Shown piece after piece: positions 1-5,537 of a stretch of 8,982 nucleotides of DNA. Origin of the DNA: Paracoccaceae bacterium (lineage in GTDB: Bacteria; Pseudomonadota; Alphaproteobacteria; Rhodobacterales; Rhodobacteraceae). The stretch spans positions 1 to 8,982 of the forward strand of contig WFQA01000286.1 of NCBI GenBank assembly GCA_015487255.1. The letters are read 5' to 3'. A program made the translations under genes and the position numbers. Numbering within the stretch: position 1 is the stretch's first letter; each line of letters starts with the position of its first letter. The notes beneath the pieces were generated by a model. The model ran no database searches. It was not told where the DNA came from and saw only the letters and a program-made list of their open reading frames with translations.

Positions 1-32
1 GGGGTAAGGATGGTATAAATGCTTGTGAACAT

Positions 33-61
33 GGCCCAATTTGGGGGCAACCCCCTTGGCC
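33..61. repeat. imperfect GC-rich hairpin in leader region
   Basis: GGGGG (43-47) and CCCCC (51-55) face each other across the loop CAA. An outer arm GGCCCAA (33-39) can pair with TTGGCC (56-61) with one bulged C and an unpaired TTT. No T-run follows on either strand, so it is not a convincing intrinsic terminator. It may be the remains of one for a gene lying left of the window, or a structured leader. The first 184 bases hold no ORF with a start and no recognisable protein. Confidence 0.4.
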
Positions 62-96
62 AATCTATCTCAGGCTAACAATTCTTATTAATTTCC

Positions 97-108
97 GGCG
101 AGCTCGCC
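97..108. repeat. 12-bp perfect palindrome GGCGAGCTCGCC
   Basis: Bases 97-108 read the same on both strands. As RNA the sequence could fold into a 4-bp stem with loop AGCT, but no T-run follows. It lies 22 bp upstream of the proposed -35 box of the first MarR gene. Its role is unknown; a regulator site or chance are both possible. Confidence 0.35.
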
Positions 109-123
109 AGGGATAGAATATGG

Positions 124-158
124 CTATGATTGACGAAACATAGTTTTAGGTAAATAGT
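124..158 (+). promoter_or_regulatory. probable promoter of first MarR gene with overlapping dyad
   Basis: A -35-like TTGACG (130-135) is followed after 17 bp by AATAGT (153-158), which matches four of six positions of the -10 consensus. An inverted repeat CTATG (124-128) / CATAG (139-143), with two further inner pairs, surrounds the -35 box. MarR proteins often repress their own gene by binding such dyads, so autoregulation is a reasonable inference. The downstream ribosome site is weak (AG-rich, around 168-175). Confidence 0.45.
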
Positions 159-184
159 AACAGTTTAAAAAGAGATATATAATT

Positions 185-694
185 ATGAACAAAGTCAATG
201 CCCTTCCCGAAACGAGTTTTGAGCACCTGCGCCAAACCAACCTTGGCCGGCTGATCGAAGACCTTCACTTCTATTTTGACAGCCAAGCCTTGCAATACCT
301 GCACGACTCCGGGTTTCCGGCCATTAAATCAGCCGACGCCCATGTTATGCGGACGATGCGGATTGAGGGCTCGCGCGTAACCGATATGGCCCGCCAGGCG
401 GGGATTTCAAAGCAGGCCATGAGCAAGCTGGTATCTGCTTTTGTGCAACAGGGCTATTTAACATGGGAAGTTGACCCAAATGACAAGCGCAACCGGTTTG
501 CCTATGTCACTAAAGAGGGCGAAAACCTTTTGGCAAACGGAATCACAGCCCTTCAACGGGCCGAACAGGATATCGCGGATGTGATCGGGGATTCGGATTT
601 GGAAACTCTCCGGCAGATATTGCTGAAAGTCAAACACGCCAAACGCATTCGGCAAACCACAGCCGTAACTCATCAGCAAAAAAGACGCGTATAG
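185..694 (+). CDS. MarR-family transcriptional regulator
   Basis: A 169-residue protein with the usual MarR size and layout. An N-terminal helical dimerisation part comes first. A winged helix-turn-helix follows at about residues 65-90 (VTDMARQAGISKQAMSKLV), with the wing at about 91-110 carrying the typical DPNDKR loop. Long C-terminal helices complete the dimer interface, and the last 15 residues are strongly basic. Family members bind palindromic operators as dimers and are usually released by a small, often phenolic, ligand. The gene is followed after 87 bp by a VOC protein on the same strand. The gap contains a perfect inverted repeat over the VOC promoter, so this protein is the prime candidate to bind there. 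The ATG at 185 has only a weak AG-rich ribosome site, but no better in-frame start is seen. The ligand is unknown. Confidence 0.9.
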   Translation: MNKVNALPETSFEHLRQTNLGRLIEDLHFYFDSQALQYLHDSGFPAIKSADAHVMRTMRIEGSRVTDMARQAGISKQAMSKLVSAFVQQGYLTWEVDPNDKRNRFAYVTKEGENLLANGITALQRAEQDIADVIGDSDLETLRQILLKVKHAKRIRQTTAVTHQQKRRV

Positions 695-704
695 GCTTAC
701 CCTC

Positions 705-727
705 TACGGTCAATAATATTGACCGTA
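705..727. promoter_or_regulatory. perfect 10+10 bp inverted repeat, probable MarR operator
   Basis: TACGGTCAAT (705-714) and its exact reverse complement ATTGACCGTA (718-727) flank a 3-bp AAT centre. The repeat begins 10 bp after the MarR stop codon and its right arm contains the -35 box of the next gene. No T-run follows, so an operator is more likely than a terminator. The size and AT-rich centre suit a dimeric winged-helix repressor. Binding by the adjacent MarR protein is inference. Confidence 0.65.
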
Positions 728-747
728 AGTGATCAGCCTGCTAAGCT
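719..747 (+). promoter_or_regulatory. probable promoter of VOC / ATC-hydrolase-like unit
   Basis: TTGACC (719-724), 17 bp, then TAAGCT (742-747). The -35 box is strong and the -10 box is poor but correctly spaced. The -35 box lies inside the right arm of the inverted repeat at 705-727, so a bound regulator would block polymerase. A ribosome site GGGAG (770-774) stands 7 bp before the ATG at 782. Confidence 0.5.
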
Positions 748-781
748 ATGAATAATATTACACATTTTTGGGAGTTCCCCT

Positions 782-1636
782 ATGGGCAGCGATATTGTTG
801 GCATTGACCACCTCATGCTTTCAGTGCGCAATAGCGCTGACGCCGCAGCTGTTTTTGCGCGCATGGGGTTCTCCACCACCCCGCGCGGCCAGTTGCCCGG
901 CATGAGCAACCGGCTGATATGTTTTGCAAACCCCCACAAGAATGTGCCCAACTTTGTTGAGATGATGTCTCTGGATGATCCGTCTCTTGCACCGCCTTCA
1001 ATGGCACAGGCGCTCAAAACCCCCGATCAACCCGTTTTGCTGGTGGCGGCCAGCGACAATGCGCAATCGACCCATGCCCGGCTCGTCCAGAACGGGCTTG
1101 ACTCTGCGCCGGTCATCGATGGTGGGAGAGACTGGACCCTGCCCGGTGGGGAGGTGATAGATTTGGCGTTTTCGATTGTTTTACCCACCCCTGGCCCCGC
1201 CCCCTTTTACTGGATCGCTTGTGAGCATAAAACCCCGCAGCATTATTTGCGTGATGGCTTCACCACCCACGAAAATACCAGCACGGAACTTAGCAAAATT
1301 ATCGCCGTGGCCCAAGACCCGGCAGACGCCGCCAAACATTACCAGAAACACTGGTCTGCCAGCGTTTCTGCACCTGAAACAGGGCCGGTTACGGTTTCTT
1401 GCGGGCGTGTAGAGTTTCAAATTCATAGTCCGAAAACCTTTTCAGAGGCCTTCCCGACCATCGAATTAACGCGCAAGGAAGACCATATCGTTGGGTTTGC
1501 CGCCCGTGTGGCGAATATGGAAAAGGTTAAGGAAATTCTTGATAAAAACGGGTTTTCACCGCAAAAAATTGCGGGCGCACTCCTGCTTAGCCCTGCGCAA
1601 TGCTGCGGTTGTCTGGTGTTGTTTGAGCCTAATTAA
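782..1636 (+). CDS. VOC / glyoxalase-like domain protein (Glyoxalase_3 type)
   Basis: A 284-residue cytoplasmic protein with two vicinal-oxygen-chelate-like halves. The first half opens with GIDHLMLSVRN (residues 7-17) and continues with a GF..TPRG segment (29-36), SNRLICF (42-48) and NFVEMM (57-62). His10 and Glu60 are at the usual metal-ligand positions of this fold. The second half begins near residue 145 (ACEHKTPQHYLR) and runs to a short strand-rich end. This arrangement resembles the Glyoxalase_3 Pfam family, most of whose members have no known reaction. VOC enzymes in general catalyse metal-dependent isomerisation, ring cleavage or thiol conjugate chemistry. The start is supported by GGGAG 7 bp upstream. 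The next gene follows after 25 bp and is surely co-transcribed. A role in modifying an intermediate of aromatic or sulfur compound breakdown is conceivable but not shown. Confidence 0.85.
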   Translation: MGSDIVGIDHLMLSVRNSADAAAVFARMGFSTTPRGQLPGMSNRLICFANPHKNVPNFVEMMSLDDPSLAPPSMAQALKTPDQPVLLVAASDNAQSTHARLVQNGLDSAPVIDGGRDWTLPGGEVIDLAFSIVLPTPGPAPFYWIACEHKTPQHYLRDGFTTHENTSTELSKIIAVAQDPADAAKHYQKHWSASVSAPETGPVTVSCGRVEFQIHSPKTFSEAFPTIELTRKEDHIVGFAARVANMEKVKEILDKNGFSPQKIAGALLLSPAQCCGCLVLFEPN

Positions 1637-1661
1637 CCAAAAATATTTGAAAGGACAGATT

Positions 1662-2126
1662 ATGAGTTCCCCCCTTCCCATGCTGGAAGTCCGGCGTATA
1701 GAAGCTGCAATTCTAAAAGAAATTTATGACGTGCTCAAGGAGCGTCATGGTGTCGATGAGGCGAAAGCTGTTTTGACCGAAGCCGTTATAAATTCAGCCA
1801 TCGCCCAAGGCGAGAGCATTCGTGGCGAGGGTGACGAATTGCCCGATCTTGAAGATTTTGCCGATCTCATTCCACTTTGGGAAGCCGGTGGCGCGCTGGA
1901 AGTGGAAATGTTGCATCGAAGCCCTACAAAGCTGGATTTCAACATCCGCCGCTGTAAATTTTCAGAAATGTATGCCGAAATGGGGCTCGAAGAGATCGGG
2001 CATCTGCTGTCATGTAATCGGGATGGTGCGCTTTGCACCGGCTATAATCCGGATATTAAATTGACCCGAAGCCAAACCATTATGCAAGGCGCGCCCTATT
2101 GTGATTTTCGGTTTACAAAGAGCTAA
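1662..2126 (+). CDS. L-2-amino-thiazoline-4-carboxylic acid hydrolase-like protein
   Basis: A 154-residue protein that I recognise as the ATC-hydrolase-like family (Pfam PF14196). Seen features are RRCKFSEMYAEMGL (residues 96-109), HLLSCNRD (114-121) and the C-terminal signature QGAPYCDFRF (142-151). The conserved cysteines are at 98, 118 and 147, with one more at 125. The founding Pseudomonas enzyme opens the thiazoline ring of L-ATC to N-carbamoyl-L-cysteine during L-cysteine formation. Many homologues lie in unrelated contexts and may act on other substrates. No N-carbamoyl-cysteine amidohydrolase is visible here, so ATC metabolism is not supported by the neighbourhood. I chose the ATG at 1662 because GAAAGGA (1649-1655) precedes it by 6 bp. 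A longer in-frame reading back to 1491 would overlap the VOC gene. It ends 5 bp from the convergent MarR gene. Confidence 0.85.
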   Translation: MSSPLPMLEVRRIEAAILKEIYDVLKERHGVDEAKAVLTEAVINSAIAQGESIRGEGDELPDLEDFADLIPLWEAGGALEVEMLHRSPTKLDFNIRRCKFSEMYAEMGLEEIGHLLSCNRDGALCTGYNPDIKLTRSQTIMQGAPYCDFRFTKS

Positions 2127-2131
2127 ACGCT

Positions 2132-2686
2132 TCATTCATCACGGCTTTCCAGTTTTTCGACATTCCGCCGCATTTGGCGTATCACCTTCAAAAATATCTC
2201 CAGATCGGCCGGGTCCACACCGGTGATGAGGGTGCGCTCCCTTTCCAGCGCTTCCAGTAAAACTTTGTCATGCAGCGCATAACCCTGCGCATTTAGCCGC
2301 CAAATCCTTATTCGTGAATCACTTTTGGAGGCCTCAAACGAAACATGTTTCAGCTCCAGCAATCGTTTCAGCGCCCGACTGGTGCCGGATTTATCCAGCG
2401 CCACCACTTCACATATCCGTCGTGCCCGAATTTCCGGCTCAATGGCCAGCATTGAAACAACCCGCCACTCGACAATCCCGATACCAAATTTTTTCAGGTA
2501 ATGTTTTGAAGCCCCGCGCGACAAAGCATTATTGACCGCAGATAGAAAATACGGCGTATAGGCGGTTATATCTATAATATGCCGCCCCTGAAACATTTTG
2601 GTTGGCTTTGAGAGCCGCCCCTCGGGGCATAGCAGAACTGAATCCTCATTGGGAAGGTCAATTTTCTGACGTGTCGATACATTCAT
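2132..2686 (-). CDS. MarR-family transcriptional regulator
   Basis: A 184-residue winged-helix regulator. About 35 N-terminal residues precede the dimerisation helix (IDITAYTPYFLSAVNNALS, about 38-56). A second helix contains FGIGIVEWRVVSML (67-80). The helix-turn-helix spans about 88-113 (ICEVVALDKSGTSRALKRL), and the wing about 117-131 has SKSDSRIRIW. A coiled C-terminal helix ends the protein. It is clearly a different subgroup from the first MarR in this window. The start ATG (2684-2686) has AGGTGA (2691-2696) 4 bp upstream. A perfect 14-bp palindrome lies 20 bp upstream of the start, suggesting autoregulation. The gene follows the P450 on the same strand after 159 bp and could be reached by read-through from the transporter operon, making it a candidate regulator of that operon. 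Its ligand is unknown. Confidence 0.9.
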   Translation of the reverse strand: MNVSTRQKIDLPNEDSVLLCPEGRLSKPTKMFQGRHIIDITAYTPYFLSAVNNALSRGASKHYLKKFGIGIVEWRVVSMLAIEPEIRARRICEVVALDKSGTSRALKRLLELKHVSFEASKSDSRIRIWRLNAQGYALHDKVLLEALERERTLITGVDPADLEIFLKVIRQMRRNVEKLESRDE

Positions 2687-2705
2687 TGTTTCACCTGATT
2701 TATTC

Positions 2706-2719
2706 GATATAGCTATATC
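2706..2719. promoter_or_regulatory. 14-bp perfect palindrome GATATAGCTATATC, probable operator
   Basis: Bases 2706-2719 are an exact palindrome 20 bp upstream of the start codon of the second MarR gene, in its 5' leader or core promoter. AT-rich palindromes of this kind are common MarR binding sites. A partial look-alike (ATATAGCGTAT) occurs about 100 bp further upstream near 2808-2818. Autoregulation is inferred from position only. Confidence 0.5.
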
Positions 2720-2762
2720 ACAAGCCTATCTGTTTATCAGGGTTTTTTCACAATCCATACCG

Positions 2763-2792
2763 TTCCAGCGCAGAAAAATATCTGCGCTGGAA
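2763..2792. repeat. 12-bp perfect stem-loop between P450 and MarR
   Basis: TTCCAGCGCAGA (2763-2774) pairs exactly with TCTGCGCTGGAA (2781-2792) around the 6-base loop AAAATA. It lies 54 bp past the P450 stop codon and 77 bp before the MarR start. On the minus strand no T-run follows the stem (AACGGTATGG), although the loop reads TATTTT. It may be a Rho-assisted terminator, an RNA-stabilising 3' structure for the long operon, or part of the MarR leader. A TATAAT hexamer on the minus strand (2822-2827) stands just upstream, without a matching -35 box. Confidence 0.55.
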
Positions 2793-2845
2793 AAGGCACA
2801 TGCCCGCATATAGCGTATTGCATTATACCCAAACGCTCCGATTTC

Positions 2846-4066
2846 TCATTTTTTAAAGGCAACCGGCAACTTGTCCAATGCATGAATCGCATTGTTGGGG
2901 CGCCATTTGGCCTCTCCGGTTAAGGTGATCTGGCCAACCTTTTTTACAATTGATGTCAGCACGGCCCCAACCTCGGCACGGGCCAGAGTTTGCCCAACAC
3001 AGGTGTGAATGCCGCTTCCCATTGCCAAATGCCCCATCGGCTTGCGAGAAACGTCAAACTTGCTGGCGTTCGGCCATTTTTGCTCATCCGAATTTGCAGC
3101 ACCCAACACACATAATATTTTGGTCCCCTTTACAATTTCCACCCCCGCAACGCTGGTGTCTTTGTTGGCGGTGCGGCAAAAAGAGTGCACAGGTGAAGTA
3201 AAACGCAATACTTCTTCAAAAGCCGGGCGGATCAGCTTTGGATCCTCCTTGAGCTTTTCAAACTGTTCGGGAAAGCTGGCAAGGCACCATAAGGCACTGC
3301 CAATACCCGTTACGGTGGTATCCACCCCGGCAGAAAGCAAAGAGCGCACCAGCATCTCGCCTTCTTCTTCAGTGATCTCGCCCGCATCCACCGCTTCAAA
3401 AATCGTTGCGGCAAAGCCATCGGTTTTGGTGTTTTTCCGCTGGCATTGCTCGGCGATCCAAGGCACGATATCGGGGCCCATGGCCATGGATTTTTGGCGC
3501 AGCTCATTATCTGGCCCAAGCCCGTTAAACACCATGGCACCATAATCGATCAAGGCGCGCTTATTGCTTTTTTTAAGGCCAACCGCCGCGGGGAATACCG
3601 ATGTTGGAAATGCTTCGGCCAACTCTGCAACGGCTTCAAAGCTGCCCCGCTCCAATAGCGTGTCTATCAAACGGTCCGCCGCGTCCTGAAAGCGCTCTTT
3701 TAGCGCACCCGTGGCCTTGGGAGACAAAGCCCGCATCAAGATTTTTCGGGTTTTACTATGATAGGGCGGGTCAGCCTCAACCACAAGGCTTTGCGGCCGC
3801 CAGGGCTTTTGCAGATGAAAATCCTGCAACCCAACCCCGCGAGACGACACAAAACGCTCATGATCCGAAAAAACCTCTTGGGTTTCTTCATGTCGGCCAC
3901 AGGCCAGAATGGAATATTTTGGAATATATACAAACGGGCCTTTGGCACGCAGTTCCGCATAATAGCTATCTGGATCCACCAAGATTTCCGGGTCATATGG
4001 GTCCACATCCCAAACCGGAACGCCACCGGGCGGGTCAATTTCCAGATGTCCTTCAATTATACCCAT
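2846..4066 (-). CDS. cytochrome P450, CYP199-like (aromatic acid oxidation / O-demethylation)
   Basis: A 406-residue soluble bacterial P450 with no membrane anchor. Seen landmarks are the C-helix His103-xxx-Arg107 (heme propionate contact), the I-helix motif AGVDTT (246-251) with the acid-alcohol pair Asp249/Thr250, the K-helix Glu285-xx-Arg288, and the heme loop MGSGIHTCVG (349-358) with Cys356 as the iron ligand. The family usually has Phe where Met349 stands. Stretches such as PWRPQS (88-93), VFNGLGPDNELRQ (179-191) and LVRSLLSAGVDTT (239-251) closely resemble CYP199A enzymes as I recall them. Those enzymes oxidise para-substituted benzoates, for example O-demethylating 4-methoxybenzoate. 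Arg90, Ser93, Arg241 and Ser242 match the recalled carboxylate-binding positions of CYP199A4. It starts 21 bp after livF with a good ribosome site (AAAGGAG, 4074-4080), so it is probably the sixth gene of the transporter operon. Ferredoxin and reductase partners are not in the window. P450 identity is certain; the substrate class is a sequence-based guess. Confidence 0.93.
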   Translation of the reverse strand: MGIIEGHLEIDPPGGVPVWDVDPYDPEILVDPDSYYAELRAKGPFVYIPKYSILACGRHEETQEVFSDHERFVSSRGVGLQDFHLQKPWRPQSLVVEADPPYHSKTRKILMRALSPKATGALKERFQDAADRLIDTLLERGSFEAVAELAEAFPTSVFPAAVGLKKSNKRALIDYGAMVFNGLGPDNELRQKSMAMGPDIVPWIAEQCQRKNTKTDGFAATIFEAVDAGEITEEEGEMLVRSLLSAGVDTTVTGIGSALWCLASFPEQFEKLKEDPKLIRPAFEEVLRFTSPVHSFCRTANKDTSVAGVEIVKGTKILCVLGAANSDEQKWPNASKFDVSRKPMGHLAMGSGIHTCVGQTLARAEVGAVLTSIVKKVGQITLTGEAKWRPNNAIHALDKLPVAFKK

Positions 4067-4087
4067 TTCTTCTCTCCTTTGTTTTGT

Positions 4088-4795
4088 CTATGCCACGCCG
4101 AGGCCGATATAGCGGTCAAGAATCTCTGAATTATCCCGCACCTCGCCGGTTGCACCGTGAAACGCAATTTCACCGTTATCCAAAATCAGCAACCGGTCCG
4201 AAAAGGCCAATGCCATCTCGGTGTGTTGTTCAACTAGAATGATGGTGTTTTTCCCGTCGGCCAGTTCCTTGAACACCGCCATCAACTGGTCACAAATCAC
4301 GGGGGCCAGACCCTCAAAAGGCTCGTCCAGCATCACAAAATCAGGCTTTCCCATCAGGGTGCGGACAACAGAAAGCATCTGTTGCTCACCACCGGAAAGC
4401 TGCGCGCCTTTATTATTCCGCCGCTCTTTCAGGCGCGGAAAAAGCGCAAAGGCCTCACTTATATCAGCGCGCCCCTTGCTTCCGGCCAACAGGTTTTCTT
4501 CCACCGTTAGAGAGGCAAAAATATCGCGGGTTTGAGGCACCAGCCCCAATCCGCGCGCCGAGCGCTGGTGCGCGGGCAGGGTCTCTATCGCTTCGGCGTT
4601 CAGCTCGATCGAGCCTGCATGCATATCCGTCAGCCCCATTATGGTGTTGAGCAGGGTGGTCTTGCCCGCACCATTACGGCCGATCACGGCCAGGCGCTCT
4701 CCCTTGGCCACAGAAAACGAGAGGGTGTTCAAAATCTGGGTATCGCCGTATCCGGCATTCACATTGGTAAATTTCAGCGCGGTTTCAGTGCTCAT
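4088..4795 (-). CDS. livF: branched-chain amino acid-type ABC transporter ATP-binding protein LivF
   Basis: The second of two ATPase subunits that drive import through the LivH/LivM channel. With the start at 4795 it has 235 residues, a normal LivF length. Seen are Walker A GRNGAGKTT (39-47), the Q-loop Gln88, the signature LSGGEQQ (133-139), Walker B FVMLDEP (153-159) followed by FEGLAP, and the switch His191. The EGLAP segment after Walker B is typical of LivF. A longer start at 4819 would overlap livG by 35 bp. The ATG at 4795 matches the family start and overlaps livG by 11 bp, which implies translational coupling. It is followed after 21 bp by the P450 gene. Members of this transporter family import branched-chain amino acids, amides, urea or aromatic acids. 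The P450 neighbour makes an aromatic acid a fair guess. Confidence 0.93.
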   Translation of the reverse strand: MSTETALKFTNVNAGYGDTQILNTLSFSVAKGERLAVIGRNGAGKTTLLNTIMGLTDMHAGSIELNAEAIETLPAHQRSARGLGLVPQTRDIFASLTVEENLLAGSKGRADISEAFALFPRLKERRNNKGAQLSGGEQQMLSVVRTLMGKPDFVMLDEPFEGLAPVICDQLMAVFKELADGKNTIILVEQHTEMALAFSDRLLILDNGEIAFHGATGEVRDNSEILDRYIGLGVA

Positions 4796-5537
4796 GCTGT
4801 GCTCCCAGATACAGATCACGCACCTGCTGGTTTTGGCTGATATCTTCAGGGGTGCCTTCGGTTAAAATTGCGCCGTTTACCAGCACCACAATTTTGCTGG
4901 CCACCTTGAAAACCAGCTTCATGTCATGCTCGATGATCAAAACCGACAGGTCATCCGGCAGGCGCTCTAAGGCGTCGGTTATCATATGACTATCCGCACT
5001 GGGCACCCCGGCGGCGGGTTCGTCCAAAATCAGTATGCGTGGCTTCAGCGCCAGTGTCAGCGCCAATTCAACCAGGCGCTGCTGCCCGTATGCAAGATCG
5101 CGCACCGGCGTTTCTTCAAATTTCAGCAGGTTGAACTGCGCAAGTATCTTGCTGATTTCCGCCTCGATTGCGCTAAAGCGCTCGGCACGGCCAAACCAGT
5201 GTTGGCTTTTGCCTTCGCGCTCCAGAATGGGCAGGCGGATGTTTTCGCGCACGGTCATGGATTTGAACAAGGTGGTGATCTGAAAGGTTTTTGCCACCCC
5301 GGCCTTAACCCGTTTGCTTTCCTTAAACCCCGAAATATCAACCCCGTTCAGCCGCACCGAGCCGCTATCGGGGTGCAATATTCCGGTGATCAGGTTGGCG
5401 AATGTCGTTTTTCCAGCGCCATTGGGGCCGATCAAAGCCTTGCGGTCGCCAGACTTCAGGTCAAGGTTGATATCCTGTGCAACCTTGAGGCCGCCAAAGC
5501 TTTTGTAAAGATTGCGTATTTCCAAGCCCGCCGTCAT
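4785..5537 (-). CDS. livG: branched-chain amino acid-type ABC transporter ATP-binding protein LivG
   Basis: A 250-residue ATPase subunit of the same importer. Walker A is GPNGAGKTT (37-45), the Q-loop is Gln86 in AKTFQ, the signature is LAYGQQR (148-154), Walker B is ILILDEP (168-174) followed by AAGVPS, and the switch His204 lies in IIEHDM. The LAYGQQR form of the signature, in place of LSGGQ, is the normal LivG variant, as is the AAG segment after Walker B. The start codon overlaps the livM stop codon in an ATGA arrangement (5534-5537), so its translation is coupled to livM. The ribosome site GGGAATGG is weak, which fits coupling. Confidence 0.94.
   Translation of the reverse strand: MTAGLEIRNLYKSFGGLKVAQDINLDLKSGDRKALIGPNGAGKTTFANLITGILHPDSGSVRLNGVDISGFKESKRVKAGVAKTFQITTLFKSMTVRENIRLPILEREGKSQHWFGRAERFSAIEAEISKILAQFNLLKFEETPVRDLAYGQQRLVELALTLALKPRILILDEPAAGVPSADSHMITDALERLPDDLSVLIIEHDMKLVFKVASKIVVLVNGAILTEGTPEDISQNQQVRDLYLGAQHEH

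Noticed and set aside
1..113. Open frame without stop from base 3 to about 113 as the end of an upstream gene
   Set aside because: The roughly 36 residues show no family resemblance and contain hairpin sequence; there is not enough to call a gene.
705..727. Inverted repeat read as a terminator of the first MarR gene
   Set aside because: The stem is AT-rich at its tip, no T-run follows and it contains a -35 box of the next gene; an operator fits better.
1491..2126. Longer form of the ATC-hydrolase-like protein starting at 1491
   Set aside because: It would overlap the VOC gene by 146 bp, and the extra 57 residues are an out-of-frame reading of that gene. The ATG at 1662 has a good ribosome site.
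3601..4242. Plus-strand ORF (213 residues) opposite the P450 and the end of livF
   Set aside because: It crosses two real minus-strand genes, has many Pro, Arg and His residues and no recognisable domain.
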